Below, piece by piece: positions 1-5,464 of a DNA stretch of 7,019 nt. The DNA is from Pseudomonadota bacterium. GTDB taxonomy: Bacteria; Pseudomonadota; Alphaproteobacteria; Acetobacterales; Acetobacteraceae. The notes under the pieces are model-generated. The model saw only the letters and a list, made by a program, of their open reading frames with translations. It did no database searches and was not told the DNA's origin. The stretch lies in NCBI GenBank assembly GCA_021808055.1, contig JAKBCH010000084.1:1-7019 (forward strand), given 5' to 3'. The position numbers and the translations under genes were made by a program. Position 1 is the first letter of the stretch. Every line of letters begins with the position of its first letter.

Positions 1-1
1 C

Positions 2-127
2 GAAGGCCAGCCGGAGATTTCATATCTGGTGCAGCGCATCGGCGCGAAATTCACCTGGATGCATATCGAGAAGCTGCAACGCTTCGATGGCAAGGACGCG
101 TTCGAGCGCCCCCAGGGTGAGGGCTGA
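2..127 (+). CDS. C-terminal end of a probable NADP-dependent isocitrate dehydrogenase (partial, 5' end outside window)
   Basis: An open frame enters from the left edge and ends at the TGA at 125-127, giving 41 residues. The tail contains an IGAKFTWMHIEKLQRFDG stretch and ends in a PQGEG-like sequence. This resembles the small extra C-terminal domain of the Thermus/Rickettsia-type isocitrate dehydrogenases, whose tails have a W-x-H-x-E-K-L...F/Y-D-G...QG pattern. Members of that family oxidatively decarboxylate isocitrate to 2-oxoglutarate in the TCA cycle in the cytoplasm. The catalytic domain is not in the window, so the name rests on the tail alone and on remembered family sequences. The gene converges on the ferritin-like gene with only 10 bases between the two stops. 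I see no convincing terminator there, only a 5-bp GCTGC/GCAGC hairpin inside the neighbour. Confidence 0.55.
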   Translation, partial: EGQPEISYLVQRIGAKFTWMHIEKLQRFDGKDAFERPQGEG

Positions 128-137
128 ACCAGAGCGG

Positions 138-665
138 TTAAATCAGCTGCGTTTGCAGCAGATCTTCCAAATCGCTGGTATGGGTTTCCTCATCGGCGCA
201 GATATGGTCCAGCAGCGCCCGAGTCTTTGGGTCTGCGGCGAAATGCGCGGAAAGTTCGCGGTATAATTCGATCACGCATTGTTCTGCGGCCAAATTTTCC
301 GAGAACAGGCGCGGCAGGCAGCCTTTTGAGGCTTCCGGCGCCATTTGCCGCGTGGCAAGGTCGGCGGCGGAATAATCCGGCGTGCCACCCAGCTCTGTAA
401 TCCGCTCGGCCAGTTTCAGCATATGCGCGCGCTCATCGGCGGCCTGGGCGGCGCATTCGGTGGCCACCCATTCATTCTCCAGGCCATCAGCGGAAACGGC
501 GATCATGCTATACCGCAGCACGCAGGCAATCTCGGCCGACATGACGGTTTGCAGCAGGCCAGCAGGCTCGCCGCCACGGGCCATCATGGTCTGGGCTGTC
601 ACGCGCAAACGCTGCACGTCCCCCAGGAAATGATTATCGCCGACCGCGCCTTGCTCGAACATCAT
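138..665 (-). CDS. Ferritin-like diiron protein (bacterioferritin/DPS-like)
   Basis: A 175-residue protein with a four-helix ferritin-like fold. The probable diiron ligands are all present in family order: E45 in helix A/B, E78-x-x-H81, E128, and E159-x-x-H162. Ferritins and bacterioferritins oxidise Fe(II) at such a site and store iron as a mineral core in the cytoplasm. DPS-like relatives also consume peroxide. The haem-binding Met of classical bacterioferritin, which directly follows the Glu of the second-helix ExxH, is an Arg here (R79), so a haem-free form is likely. The N-terminus is about 20-30 residues longer than that of E. coli Bfr. The start is the outer of two adjacent ATGs and has a GAGG Shine-Dalgarno-like sequence just upstream. 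A large palindromic operator begins 11 bases before the start, suggesting iron-responsive control. A non-storage diiron ferritin-like protein is the main alternative. Confidence 0.85.
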   Translation of the reverse strand: MMFEQGAVGDNHFLGDVQRLRVTAQTMMARGGEPAGLLQTVMSAEIACVLRYSMIAVSADGLENEWVATECAAQAADERAHMLKLAERITELGGTPDYSAADLATRQMAPEASKGCLPRLFSENLAAEQCVIELYRELSAHFAADPKTRALLDHICADEETHTSDLEDLLQTQLI

Positions 666-675
666 CTGTCCTCAA

Positions 676-710
676 AATATATAAATGAGAATCGTTCTCA
701 TTTATATATT
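676..710. promoter_or_regulatory. 35-bp perfect inverted repeat, probable Irr/Fur-type iron operator
   Basis: Two 16-base arms (676-691 and 695-710) are exact reverse complements around a 3-base centre, TCG. The core at 686-700 reads TGAGAATCGTTCTCA. Against the alphaproteobacterial Irr element TTAGAA-N3-TTCTAA it matches 10 of 12 fixed positions. Against the 7-1-7 Fur core TGATAAT-N-ATTATCA it matches 11 of 14. The flanks are TATATAAAT on both strands, so AT-rich -10-like sequences sit on each side of the core. The element is 11 bases upstream of the ferritin-like start and 86 bases upstream of trpB. Its position fits control of the ferritin gene; an effect on trpB is possible but unproven. 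Irr or Fur identity is inferred from motif similarity and the adjacent iron gene. Confidence 0.75.
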
Positions 711-796
711 CATTGGTAGCCTGCCCGGCCGTTTCAATCAAGTAAGACCGCCCGCTCCTCCTTTATCCTGCCCGCATGCTGCGCTAGAACCATGCC

Positions 797-2014
797 ATGA
801 ACAATCATACACCCAACAGCCTGCGCGCCTGGCCTGATGCGCGCGGCCGCTTCGGCGAATTTGGCGGCCGCTATGTAGCTGAAACGCTAATGCCGCTGAT
901 CCTTGAGCTGGAACAGGCCTACCGCACCGCCAAAACTGACCCGCAATTCAAGGCGGAGCTTGAATTTTACCTAAAAGATTTTGTCGGCAGACCCAGCCCG
1001 CTTTGGCACGCCAAGCGACTTTCCGAACATCTCGGCGGGGCCAAAATCTATTTCAAGCGCGAGGAGCTGAACCATACCGGCGCGCACAAGATCAATAATT
1101 GCATTGGCCAGATTCTGCTGGCCAAGCGCATGGGCAAAACCCGCATCATCGCCGAAACCGGGGCCGGGCAACATGGGGTCGCCACCGCCACGGTCTGCGC
1201 GCTATTTGGCCTGCCCTGCACGGTTTACATGGGTGCCGTGGATGTGGAACGCCAGAAGCCTAACGTGTTCCGCATGAAGCTGCTGGGGGCGGAAGTTGTG
1301 CCCGTCTCCTCTGGTGCCGCCACGCTGAAGGATGCCATGAACGACGCCCTGCGGGATTGGGTGGCGAATGTGCACGACACTTTCTACATCATTGGCACCG
1401 CCGCCGGGCCGCATCCGTACCCAGAGCTGGTGCGCGACTTCCAGTGCGTGATCGGTAACGAGGCGCGCGAACAGCTTATGGAAGCCGAAGGCCGCCTGCC
1501 AGATGTCGCCATCGCCGCCGTGGGTGGCGGCTCCAATGCCATCGGTCTGTTCCACACCTTCCTGGACGAAGCCTCCGTCCGCCTTATCGGCGTGGAGGCC
1601 GAGGGCAAGGGGATGCACACCAACGAGCACGCGGCCAGCCTGAACATGGGCCGCCCCGGCGTGCTGCACGGCAACCGCACTTATCTGCTGCAGGACGATG
1701 ACGGGCAAATTCTGGAGGCACACTCCATTTCCGCCGGGCTGGATTATCCGGGTATCGGGCCTGAACATAGCTGGCTGCACGACATCAAGCGCGTGGAATA
1801 TGTCGGCATCACCGATGACGAGGCGCTGGAGGCTTTCCAGCTCTGCTCGAAGCTGGAAGGGATCATTCCGGCGCTGGAATGCGCCCACGCCATCGCGCAT
1901 ATCATGAAAATCGCACCCAAGATGGGCAAGGATGAAATCATCCTGCTCAACCTCTCCGGCCGCGGGGATAAAGACATCTTCACCGTCGCCAAACATCTGG
2001 GAACCACGATATGA
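797..2014 (+). CDS. trpB: Tryptophan synthase beta chain
   Basis: A 405-residue protein of normal TrpB length. It condenses indole with L-serine to give L-tryptophan, using PLP, within the alpha2-beta2 tryptophan synthase complex in the cytoplasm. The N-terminal [14 protein letters not shown] block is canonical. The PLP Schiff-base lysine is K98 in HTGAHKINN. The catalytic glutamate is E120 in AETGAGQHG. The phosphate-binding GGGSNA loop is at 243-248. The C-terminal SGRGDKD at 387-393 supplies the serine that contacts the PLP pyridine nitrogen. The start at 797 is the only ATG that keeps the conserved N-terminus. No good Shine-Dalgarno precedes it, and an overlapping out-of-frame ATG at 792 stops after two codons. 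TrpF, the common upstream partner in alphaproteobacteria, is not here, so a promoter should lie in 666-796. The stop overlaps trpA by four bases. Confidence 0.98.
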   Translation: MNNHTPNSLRAWPDARGRFGEFGGRYVAETLMPLILELEQAYRTAKTDPQFKAELEFYLKDFVGRPSPLWHAKRLSEHLGGAKIYFKREELNHTGAHKINNCIGQILLAKRMGKTRIIAETGAGQHGVATATVCALFGLPCTVYMGAVDVERQKPNVFRMKLLGAEVVPVSSGAATLKDAMNDALRDWVANVHDTFYIIGTAAGPHPYPELVRDFQCVIGNEAREQLMEAEGRLPDVAIAAVGGGSNAIGLFHTFLDEASVRLIGVEAEGKGMHTNEHAASLNMGRPGVLHGNRTYLLQDDDGQILEAHSISAGLDYPGIGPEHSWLHDIKRVEYVGITDDEALEAFQLCSKLEGIIPALECAHAIAHIMKIAPKMGKDEIILLNLSGRGDKDIFTVAKHLGTTI

Positions 2015-2811
2015 GCCGCATCGCTGGCGTGTTTGCAGCCCTGCGCCAAGAAGGTCGGGGCGCGCTTATTCCCTTCGTGGAAGCCTACGACCCCGACCGT
2101 GCAACCTCCCTCATGCTACTGAACGGCATGGCGGAAAATGGTGCCGACATCATCGAAATCGGTATGCCGTTCACAGACCCGATGGCCGATGGCCCCACCA
2201 TCCAGGCCGCTGGCCGGCGCGGGCTACTGGCCGGCGCCACGCTGAAAGGCGTGTTGGGGCTGGTGCGCGAGTTCCGCGCGAAAAACAACCACACCCCGCT
2301 GGTGCTGATGGGCTATCTCAACCCGATTGATTCATACGGCGTGGAGGCCTTCTGCGTGGATGCCGCGCGTGCCGGGGTGGATGGACTGATCATTGTCGAC
2401 CTGCCACCCGAAGAGGCCGACCTGGTGCTGCCGCATGCCAATGCCAATGCACTGGATGTGATCCGGCTTGTCGCCCCCACCACCTCCGATGAACGGCTGA
2501 AACAGGTGCTGGAAGGCTCTTCCGGCTTTGTCTATTACGTCTCCATCACCGGCATCACCGGCACGCGCACGGCAAGTGCGGCAGACCTGGCGCGGGATAT
2601 TCCCCGCATTCGCGCCGCAACAAATCTGCCGATCGCGGTCGGGTTCGGGGTACGCACACCTGCGCAGGCCGCCACGGTGGTGGCCCATGCGGATGCCGCG
2701 ATTGTCGCCTCCGTGCTGATCGAGACACTCTGCAAGGAGAACGCCGAGGCCGTGATCCGCGATGTTCGCGCATTGGCTGAGGGCGTTAAGGCTGTCAGTA
2801 AAGCAGCCTGA
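2011..2811 (+). CDS. trpA: Tryptophan synthase alpha chain
   Basis: A 266-residue TIM-barrel protein. It cleaves indole-3-glycerol phosphate to indole and glyceraldehyde 3-phosphate and channels the indole to TrpB. The two catalytic acids align exactly with the enteric enzyme: E49 in IIEIGMPF and D60 in TDPMADGP. Y102, D130, Y175, T183 in GITGT and the phosphate-binding GFG at 211-213 are also present. Two places differ from the usual family sequence. Residues 22-28 read FVEAYDP where FVTAGDP or FVTLGDP is typical. Around 231-235 the sequence is IVASV rather than the usual Gly-Ser phosphate-binding turn. The catalytic residues argue for an active enzyme, and the differences may be lineage-specific. 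The ATGA overlap with the trpB stop implies translational coupling. The gene ends 20 bases before the dioxygenase gene. Confidence 0.97.
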   Translation: MSRIAGVFAALRQEGRGALIPFVEAYDPDRATSLMLLNGMAENGADIIEIGMPFTDPMADGPTIQAAGRRGLLAGATLKGVLGLVREFRAKNNHTPLVLMGYLNPIDSYGVEAFCVDAARAGVDGLIIVDLPPEEADLVLPHANANALDVIRLVAPTTSDERLKQVLEGSSGFVYYVSITGITGTRTASAADLARDIPRIRAATNLPIAVGFGVRTPAQAATVVAHADAAIVASVLIETLCKENAEAVIRDVRALAEGVKAVSKAA

Positions 2812-2831
2812 ATCACGGCGGGGAAGCGACC

Positions 2832-3713
2832 ATGAATTTCATCAAAACACTAACCGATCGCCTGACGACGGGCCAAAAGCCGCCTGCGATTCGCTACGCG
2901 GATTTCTCCGCGCCGCCGCCGGACGAAATGTTGCCACGGCTGGACCGTTCAGTCCTGGACACCTCCACTCTCACCCCAGAACAGGTGGAATGGCGGCGCG
3001 ATGGCGTGCTCATCCTGCGCGATTTCATCCCTGACGAAATAACCGAACCCTATATCAAACGTCGCGAGGCCTATGAGCGCCCGGGCGGCTGGGTGGAAGG
3101 GCATTCCTACCAGTTCGTGCCGGAGATGCGTCAACTCGCCCTTTATCCGCCGTTGATGGAAAAGTTGAAACTGGTGATCGGCGAAGAGATGATGCTGCAT
3201 CTCTGCCTTACCAACTGGGTTACGTCGCAACGTGCCTGGCACCAGGACGATTACCTGAACCCTTCTTTCGTTAATTGCTGGTATGCGGCGGTGTGGATCG
3301 CGCTCGGCGATATCGAGCCGGATTGCGGGCCGTTTGAATATATTCCCGGCTCACATCGCTGGCCGTTGATGCGCGGCGAGAAAGTGCGTGAGCTATTGGG
3401 CAAATCTGGCAAGGAAGTGCATGAGCTGCACTGGCCAAAAACATCTGAATTTTTCACCACCCCGGCGGTGGAATATGAGATGAAACTGCGCCGACAGAAA
3501 TCGAAATCCTTCCTGGCGAAGCGAGGGGATGTGCTGATCTGGCACGCAAGGCTGATGCACCAGGGCTCGCTGGCGAAAACCCCCGGCAAAGAGCGCCGCT
3601 CGCTCATCGCGCATTTTTCCGGTGTGAACCATCGCCCGGATATTCTGGAGCAATTTCGCATCCGTGATGAGAATGACCAAATTTACGTAAGGTTTGGCGA
3701 CCCCGCCGCCTGA
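2832..3713 (+). CDS. Phytanoyl-CoA dioxygenase (PhyH) family Fe(II)/2-oxoglutarate oxygenase
   Basis: A 293-residue soluble protein with the PhyH-type double-stranded beta-helix. The iron facial triad is visible as H137-x-D139 in AWHQDDYLNP and the distal H243 in LMHQGS. R255/R256, 12-13 residues after that histidine, is the likely 2-oxoglutarate carboxylate ligand. The core segment around 160-177 (CGPFEYIPGSHRW) is characteristic of the family. Such enzymes hydroxylate or otherwise oxidise small molecules or acyl-CoAs using O2 and 2-oxoglutarate. The substrate cannot be read from sequence, and ectoine hydroxylase motifs are not evident. The start has a GGGGAAG Shine-Dalgarno at 2820-2826, five bases before the ATG. 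Only 20 bases separate it from trpA, and a terminator follows, so it is probably the last gene of a trpB-trpA-phyH transcript. Confidence 0.9.
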   Translation: MNFIKTLTDRLTTGQKPPAIRYADFSAPPPDEMLPRLDRSVLDTSTLTPEQVEWRRDGVLILRDFIPDEITEPYIKRREAYERPGGWVEGHSYQFVPEMRQLALYPPLMEKLKLVIGEEMMLHLCLTNWVTSQRAWHQDDYLNPSFVNCWYAAVWIALGDIEPDCGPFEYIPGSHRWPLMRGEKVRELLGKSGKEVHELHWPKTSEFFTTPAVEYEMKLRRQKSKSFLAKRGDVLIWHARLMHQGSLAKTPGKERRSLIAHFSGVNHRPDILEQFRIRDENDQIYVRFGDPAA

Positions 3714-3728
3714 AGCGGCCAGAATGAT

Positions 3729-3763
3729 AAAAAGCCCCGGCATGCAAATGCTGGGGCTTTTTT
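3729..3763. terminator. Rho-independent terminator, likely bidirectional
   Basis: Arms 3729-3743 and 3748-3762 form a 15-bp stem (one G-T wobble) with a GC-rich middle, GCCCC/GGGGC, closed by the tetraloop GCAA, which is of the stable GNRA type. A run of six T (3758-3763) follows on the forward strand. The A-tract at 3729-3733 gives a U-run on the reverse transcript. It lies 15 bases after the dioxygenase stop and 18 bases beyond the stop of the converging small lipoprotein gene, so it can end both transcripts. Confidence 0.92.
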
Positions 3764-3781
3764 ATTCCCCATCTGCTCTTG

Positions 3782-3970
3782 TCAGTGCCAACCCCCACCA
3801 TGGTCGCCACCATCACCGCCGCCGTGCCAGCCGCCATCGCCGTCACCGCCATGCCAGCCCTCGTCGCCGCCGTACCAGCCGCCATCATGGTGGTCCCAGC
3901 CGCCCGGGCCGTACCAGACGCAACCAGAGAGGCCGATGAGAAGCAGAGGAATAAGAAGTAATTTTTTCAT
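3782..3970 (-). CDS. Small Gly/His/Trp-rich lipoprotein, function unknown
   Basis: A 62-residue protein. A Lys-Lys N-terminus and a leucine-rich hydrophobic core lead to the lipobox LSGC with C17, so it should be exported and lipidated. The residue after the cysteine is Val, not Asp, so outer-membrane sorting is plausible. The mature part has only about 45 residues and is almost wholly Gly, His, Trp and Asp, in irregular 8-9 residue units such as GGWYGGDE and GWHGGDGD. The clustered His and Asp could bind metal ions, but that is inference. The start at 3970 is chosen over an upstream TTG (3985) because a GGAGA Shine-Dalgarno (3977-3981) lies six bases before it. It is 39 bases downstream of the larger lipoprotein gene, shares its GGWHGGD motif, and is probably cotranscribed. 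I do not recognise a named family. Confidence 0.8.
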   Translation of the reverse strand: MKKLLLIPLLLIGLSGCVWYGPGGWDHHDGGWYGGDEGWHGGDGDGGWHGGGDGGDHGGGWH

Positions 3971-3976
3971 GTTTAA

Positions 3977-3981
3977 TCTCC
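3977..3981 (-). promoter_or_regulatory. Ribosome binding site fixing the small lipoprotein start
   Basis: Read on the reverse strand this is GGAGA, six bases before the ATG at 3970. It would lie inside the reading frame if the upstream TTG at 3985 were used, so it decides for the shorter 62-residue protein with a normal signal peptide. Confidence 0.8.
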
Positions 3982-4009
3982 GCAAAAAGCAGGATTTCAG
4001 AACATTTCG

Positions 4010-4582
4010 TTATTTAGGTCCGCCTTGTTGGCCGTCGCGTGAGTTAATCAAGTGGCCGGGAGTGGGCGGGCTGCCATGCCCGCCGCCGCCCATCGGCGTG
4101 TAATGCTGCTCTTCATCAGGGGGCGGGCTACCATGGTCTCCGCCACCGCCACCACCGCCATGCCAATCACCGCCAGGAGGCGGGCCGCCATGGTCCCCAC
4201 CGCCACCATGCCAATCACCGCCCGGGGGCGGGCCGCCATGGTCCCCACCGCCACCATGCCAATCACCACCAGGGGGCGGGCCGCCATGGTCACCGCCATC
4301 GCCGCCGTTATCACCACCATGCCAGCCACCGCCATCATGTTCGTGGTCATGCCCGCCATCACCGCCACCAAACACGCCTACAATGGTGGGACCACCGGAA
4401 ACATAACCTGGCGAGCCATCATAATACTCCCCAGAGGGAGCGTAATACCCGCCAGAGGGGGCGTAATAGCCAGAAGAGTAGCCGGAGGAATATCCACCAC
4501 CGCCACCATAGCCGTCAGAGCCATAAACACAGCCCGCGAGCAGCGGGGTTGCAAATAACAAGGGGAGGAGTGCGCGTTTCAT
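4010..4582 (-). CDS. Repeat-containing Gly/His/Tyr-rich lipoprotein, function unknown
   Basis: A 190-residue protein. A signal peptide (MKR, then a hydrophobic stretch) ends in the lipobox LLAGC with C18. Val at +2 suggests an outer-membrane lipoprotein. Residues 19-60 are Gly/Ser/Tyr-rich with two GGYYAPSG-like units. A short hydrophobic segment near 62-72 (GGPTIVGVFGG) follows. Residues 73-95 are rich in Gly, His and Asp. Residues 98-145 hold three copies of a 16-residue unit (GDHGGPPPGGDWHGGG type), and a degenerate fourth runs into the C-terminus. The His/Asp content suggests metal or surface binding; this is inference. No Shine-Dalgarno precedes the ATG, and a TATATT box ends six bases before it, so leaderless expression is possible. 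It shares GGWHGGD blocks with the small lipoprotein downstream and starts 44 bases after the cysQ stop. No named family is recognised. Confidence 0.8.
   Translation of the reverse strand: MKRALLPLLFATPLLAGCVYGSDGYGGGGGYSSGYSSGYYAPSGGYYAPSGEYYDGSPGYVSGGPTIVGVFGGGDGGHDHEHDGGGWHGGDNGGDGGDHGGPPPGGDWHGGGGDHGGPPPGGDWHGGGGDHGGPPPGGDWHGGGGGGGDHGSPPPDEEQHYTPMGGGGHGSPPTPGHLINSRDGQQGGPK
4159..4302. repeat. 48-bp tandem repeat, three copies, inside the lipoprotein gene
   Basis: Three adjacent units begin at 4159, 4207 and 4255, each opening with CATGCCAATCACC. Units 1 and 2 differ at only two of 48 bases. Unit 3 matches well over its first 37 bases and then diverges. A weaker partial unit lies on each side. 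The period is a multiple of three, so each unit encodes 16 residues and copy-number change would keep the frame. Confidence 0.93.
4432..4473. repeat. 21-bp direct repeat, two copies, inside the lipoprotein gene
   Basis: Units starting at 4432 and 4453 share CAGAGGG(A/G)GCGTAATA with a 21-base period. They encode two consecutive YYAPSGG-like heptads in the Tyr-rich part of the lipoprotein. This is a second, shorter in-frame repeat separate from the 48-bp array. Confidence 0.75.
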
Positions 4583-4588
4583 AGCAAT

Positions 4589-4594
4589 AATATA
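4589..4594 (-). promoter_or_regulatory. Possible -10 box for a leaderless lipoprotein transcript
   Basis: On the reverse strand this reads TATATT, with only six bases between it and the lipoprotein ATG at 4582. A transcript from it would begin at or next to the ATG. No good -35 hexamer is seen at 16-18 bases. The lack of a Shine-Dalgarno for this gene makes the idea reasonable but unproven. Confidence 0.3.
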
Positions 4595-4625
4595 GTGCGC
4601 TCTGTCGTGGCTGCATTAGGGCAGG

Positions 4626-4631
4626 ATTATA
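4626..4631 (-). promoter_or_regulatory. Consensus -10 hexamer overlapping the cysQ stop
   Basis: The reverse strand reads TATAAT, and the TAA inside it is the cysQ stop codon. A start about 7 bases on would give a leader of roughly 36 bases before the lipoprotein ATG. No convincing -35 element is seen, so this may be chance around a stop codon. Confidence 0.3.
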
Positions 4632-5382
4632 GCTTTCCCCAGGCAAAGAAATCTGCGTTCTCCCAACCCGGCTTGCCGTAGCGCAACGGCGTGCCCGCTG
4701 CGGTGAGCACCGCCCCGCCAGCAGCTTCCAGCACCGCCTGCGGCGCGGCTGTATCCCACTCCATGGTGCGGCCAAGGCGCGGGTAGAAATCCGCAACGCC
4801 TTCGGCCAGACGCAGAAACTTTAAAGCCGAGCCGATATTGGTAATCCGCGCCACCTTGTGCCGGGCAAGGCACGCGGCCAGATCCGGCGCATCCTGGTAA
4901 TGGCGCGAGGCGAACACCGTCAGCCCTTCCGGCGGCACATGGCGGGCGGATATATTTTTCTCCATCCCGCCTTTTCGCCGCCAGGCCCCCTGCCCCACCA
5001 CACCAAAATGCAGCTCATTCAGCGCGGGGGAAGCCACGACACCCAGCACCGGCGCGCCGTTTTCAATCAGCCCGATGCACACCGCGAACTCATCCCGCCC
5101 GGAGGCAAATTCGCGCGTGCCATCCAACGGATCCACCAGCCAATAACGCTCAGCCGGGGCGGTAATGCGCCCGGCGGCCACCTCCTCTTCCGCCACCACG
5201 GGAATATCCGGCACCGCCGCCCGCAGCCCAGCGGTGATCAGCGCCTCGGCCTGCTGGTCCGCCAATGTCACCGGGGTGGCATCGGCCTTGGTCTCCACGG
5301 CAAAGCCCGCCGCGCGGATGGCCCGGATGGCCGCCGCGGCCTCATCAGCCAAACGCACGGCGAGGGTAAGTAGCTCCTGCAT
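4627..5382 (-). CDS. cysQ: 3'(2'),5'-bisphosphate nucleotidase, CysQ-type (inositol monophosphatase fold)
   Basis: A 251-residue protein, the usual CysQ length. It carries the Mg2+-dependent, lithium-sensitive phosphatase motifs of the inositol monophosphatase superfamily: EEE at 65-67, DPLDGT at 84-89 (metal ligands D84 and D87), and the late WDTAAP segment with D210. The GSALKFLRLAEGVADFYPRLG block just before it is typical of CysQ. The enzyme removes the 3'-phosphate of 3'-phosphoadenosine 5'-phosphate (PAP) to give AMP, clearing the by-product of sulfate assimilation and phosphopantetheinyl transfer. A longer in-frame start at 5646 is possible but would lie antisense inside pepA and add 88 low-complexity residues. 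The ATG at 5382 gives the family N-terminus, with a somewhat distant AGGGG upstream. The gene is divergent from pepA across 82 bases. Another IMPase-family phosphatase is the alternative. Confidence 0.9.
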   Translation of the reverse strand: MQELLTLAVRLADEAAAAIRAIRAAGFAVETKADATPVTLADQQAEALITAGLRAAVPDIPVVAEEEVAAGRITAPAERYWLVDPLDGTREFASGRDEFAVCIGLIENGAPVLGVVASPALNELHFGVVGQGAWRRKGGMEKNISARHVPPEGLTVFASRHYQDAPDLAACLARHKVARITNIGSALKFLRLAEGVADFYPRLGRTMEWDTAAPQAVLEAAGGAVLTAAGTPLRYGKPGWENADFFAWGKL

Positions 5383-5454
5383 GGCTTGTCTGTACCCCTG
5401 CTGCCATGGCTGGCCAAGTTGTAACCTGGTGGTATGGTCGCGCCATTGAGAGAT

Positions 5455-5461
5455 GGAGGGG
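5455..5461 (+). promoter_or_regulatory. Ribosome binding site fixing the pepA start
   Basis: GGAGGGG lies directly before the ATG at 5465 at normal spacing. An in-frame ATG at 5453 overlaps this site and would add only four residues, so 5465 is the preferred start. Confidence 0.85.
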
Positions 5462-5464
5462 CAC

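Noticed and set aside
127..161. Possible terminator between the converging first gene and the ferritin gene (AACC/GGTT at 127-139; GCTGC/GCAGC at 146-159)
   Set aside because: The stems are only 4-5 bp, the second lies within the ferritin coding end, and neither is followed by a T-run.
1202..1996. A 264-codon open frame on the reverse strand opposite trpB
   Set aside because: It lies wholly antisense to a canonical trpB, with no family features in its translation; a codon-bias shadow.
4159..4302. CRISPR-like repeat array
   Set aside because: The units are directly adjacent with no unique spacers, are in frame, and encode a low-complexity protein repeat.
4052..4558. A 168-codon forward frame opposite the repeat lipoprotein
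   Set aside because: Its regular Ala/Thr/Met pattern is produced by the Gly/His repeats on the other strand. The reverse frame has a clear signal peptide and lipobox, so it is the real gene.
5383..5464. Promoter boxes in the cysQ/pepA divergent gap
   Set aside because: TTGTAA at 5419-5424 and TATGGT at 5433-5438 are only 8 bases apart, and no other pair has proper spacing, so I could not support a specific promoter.
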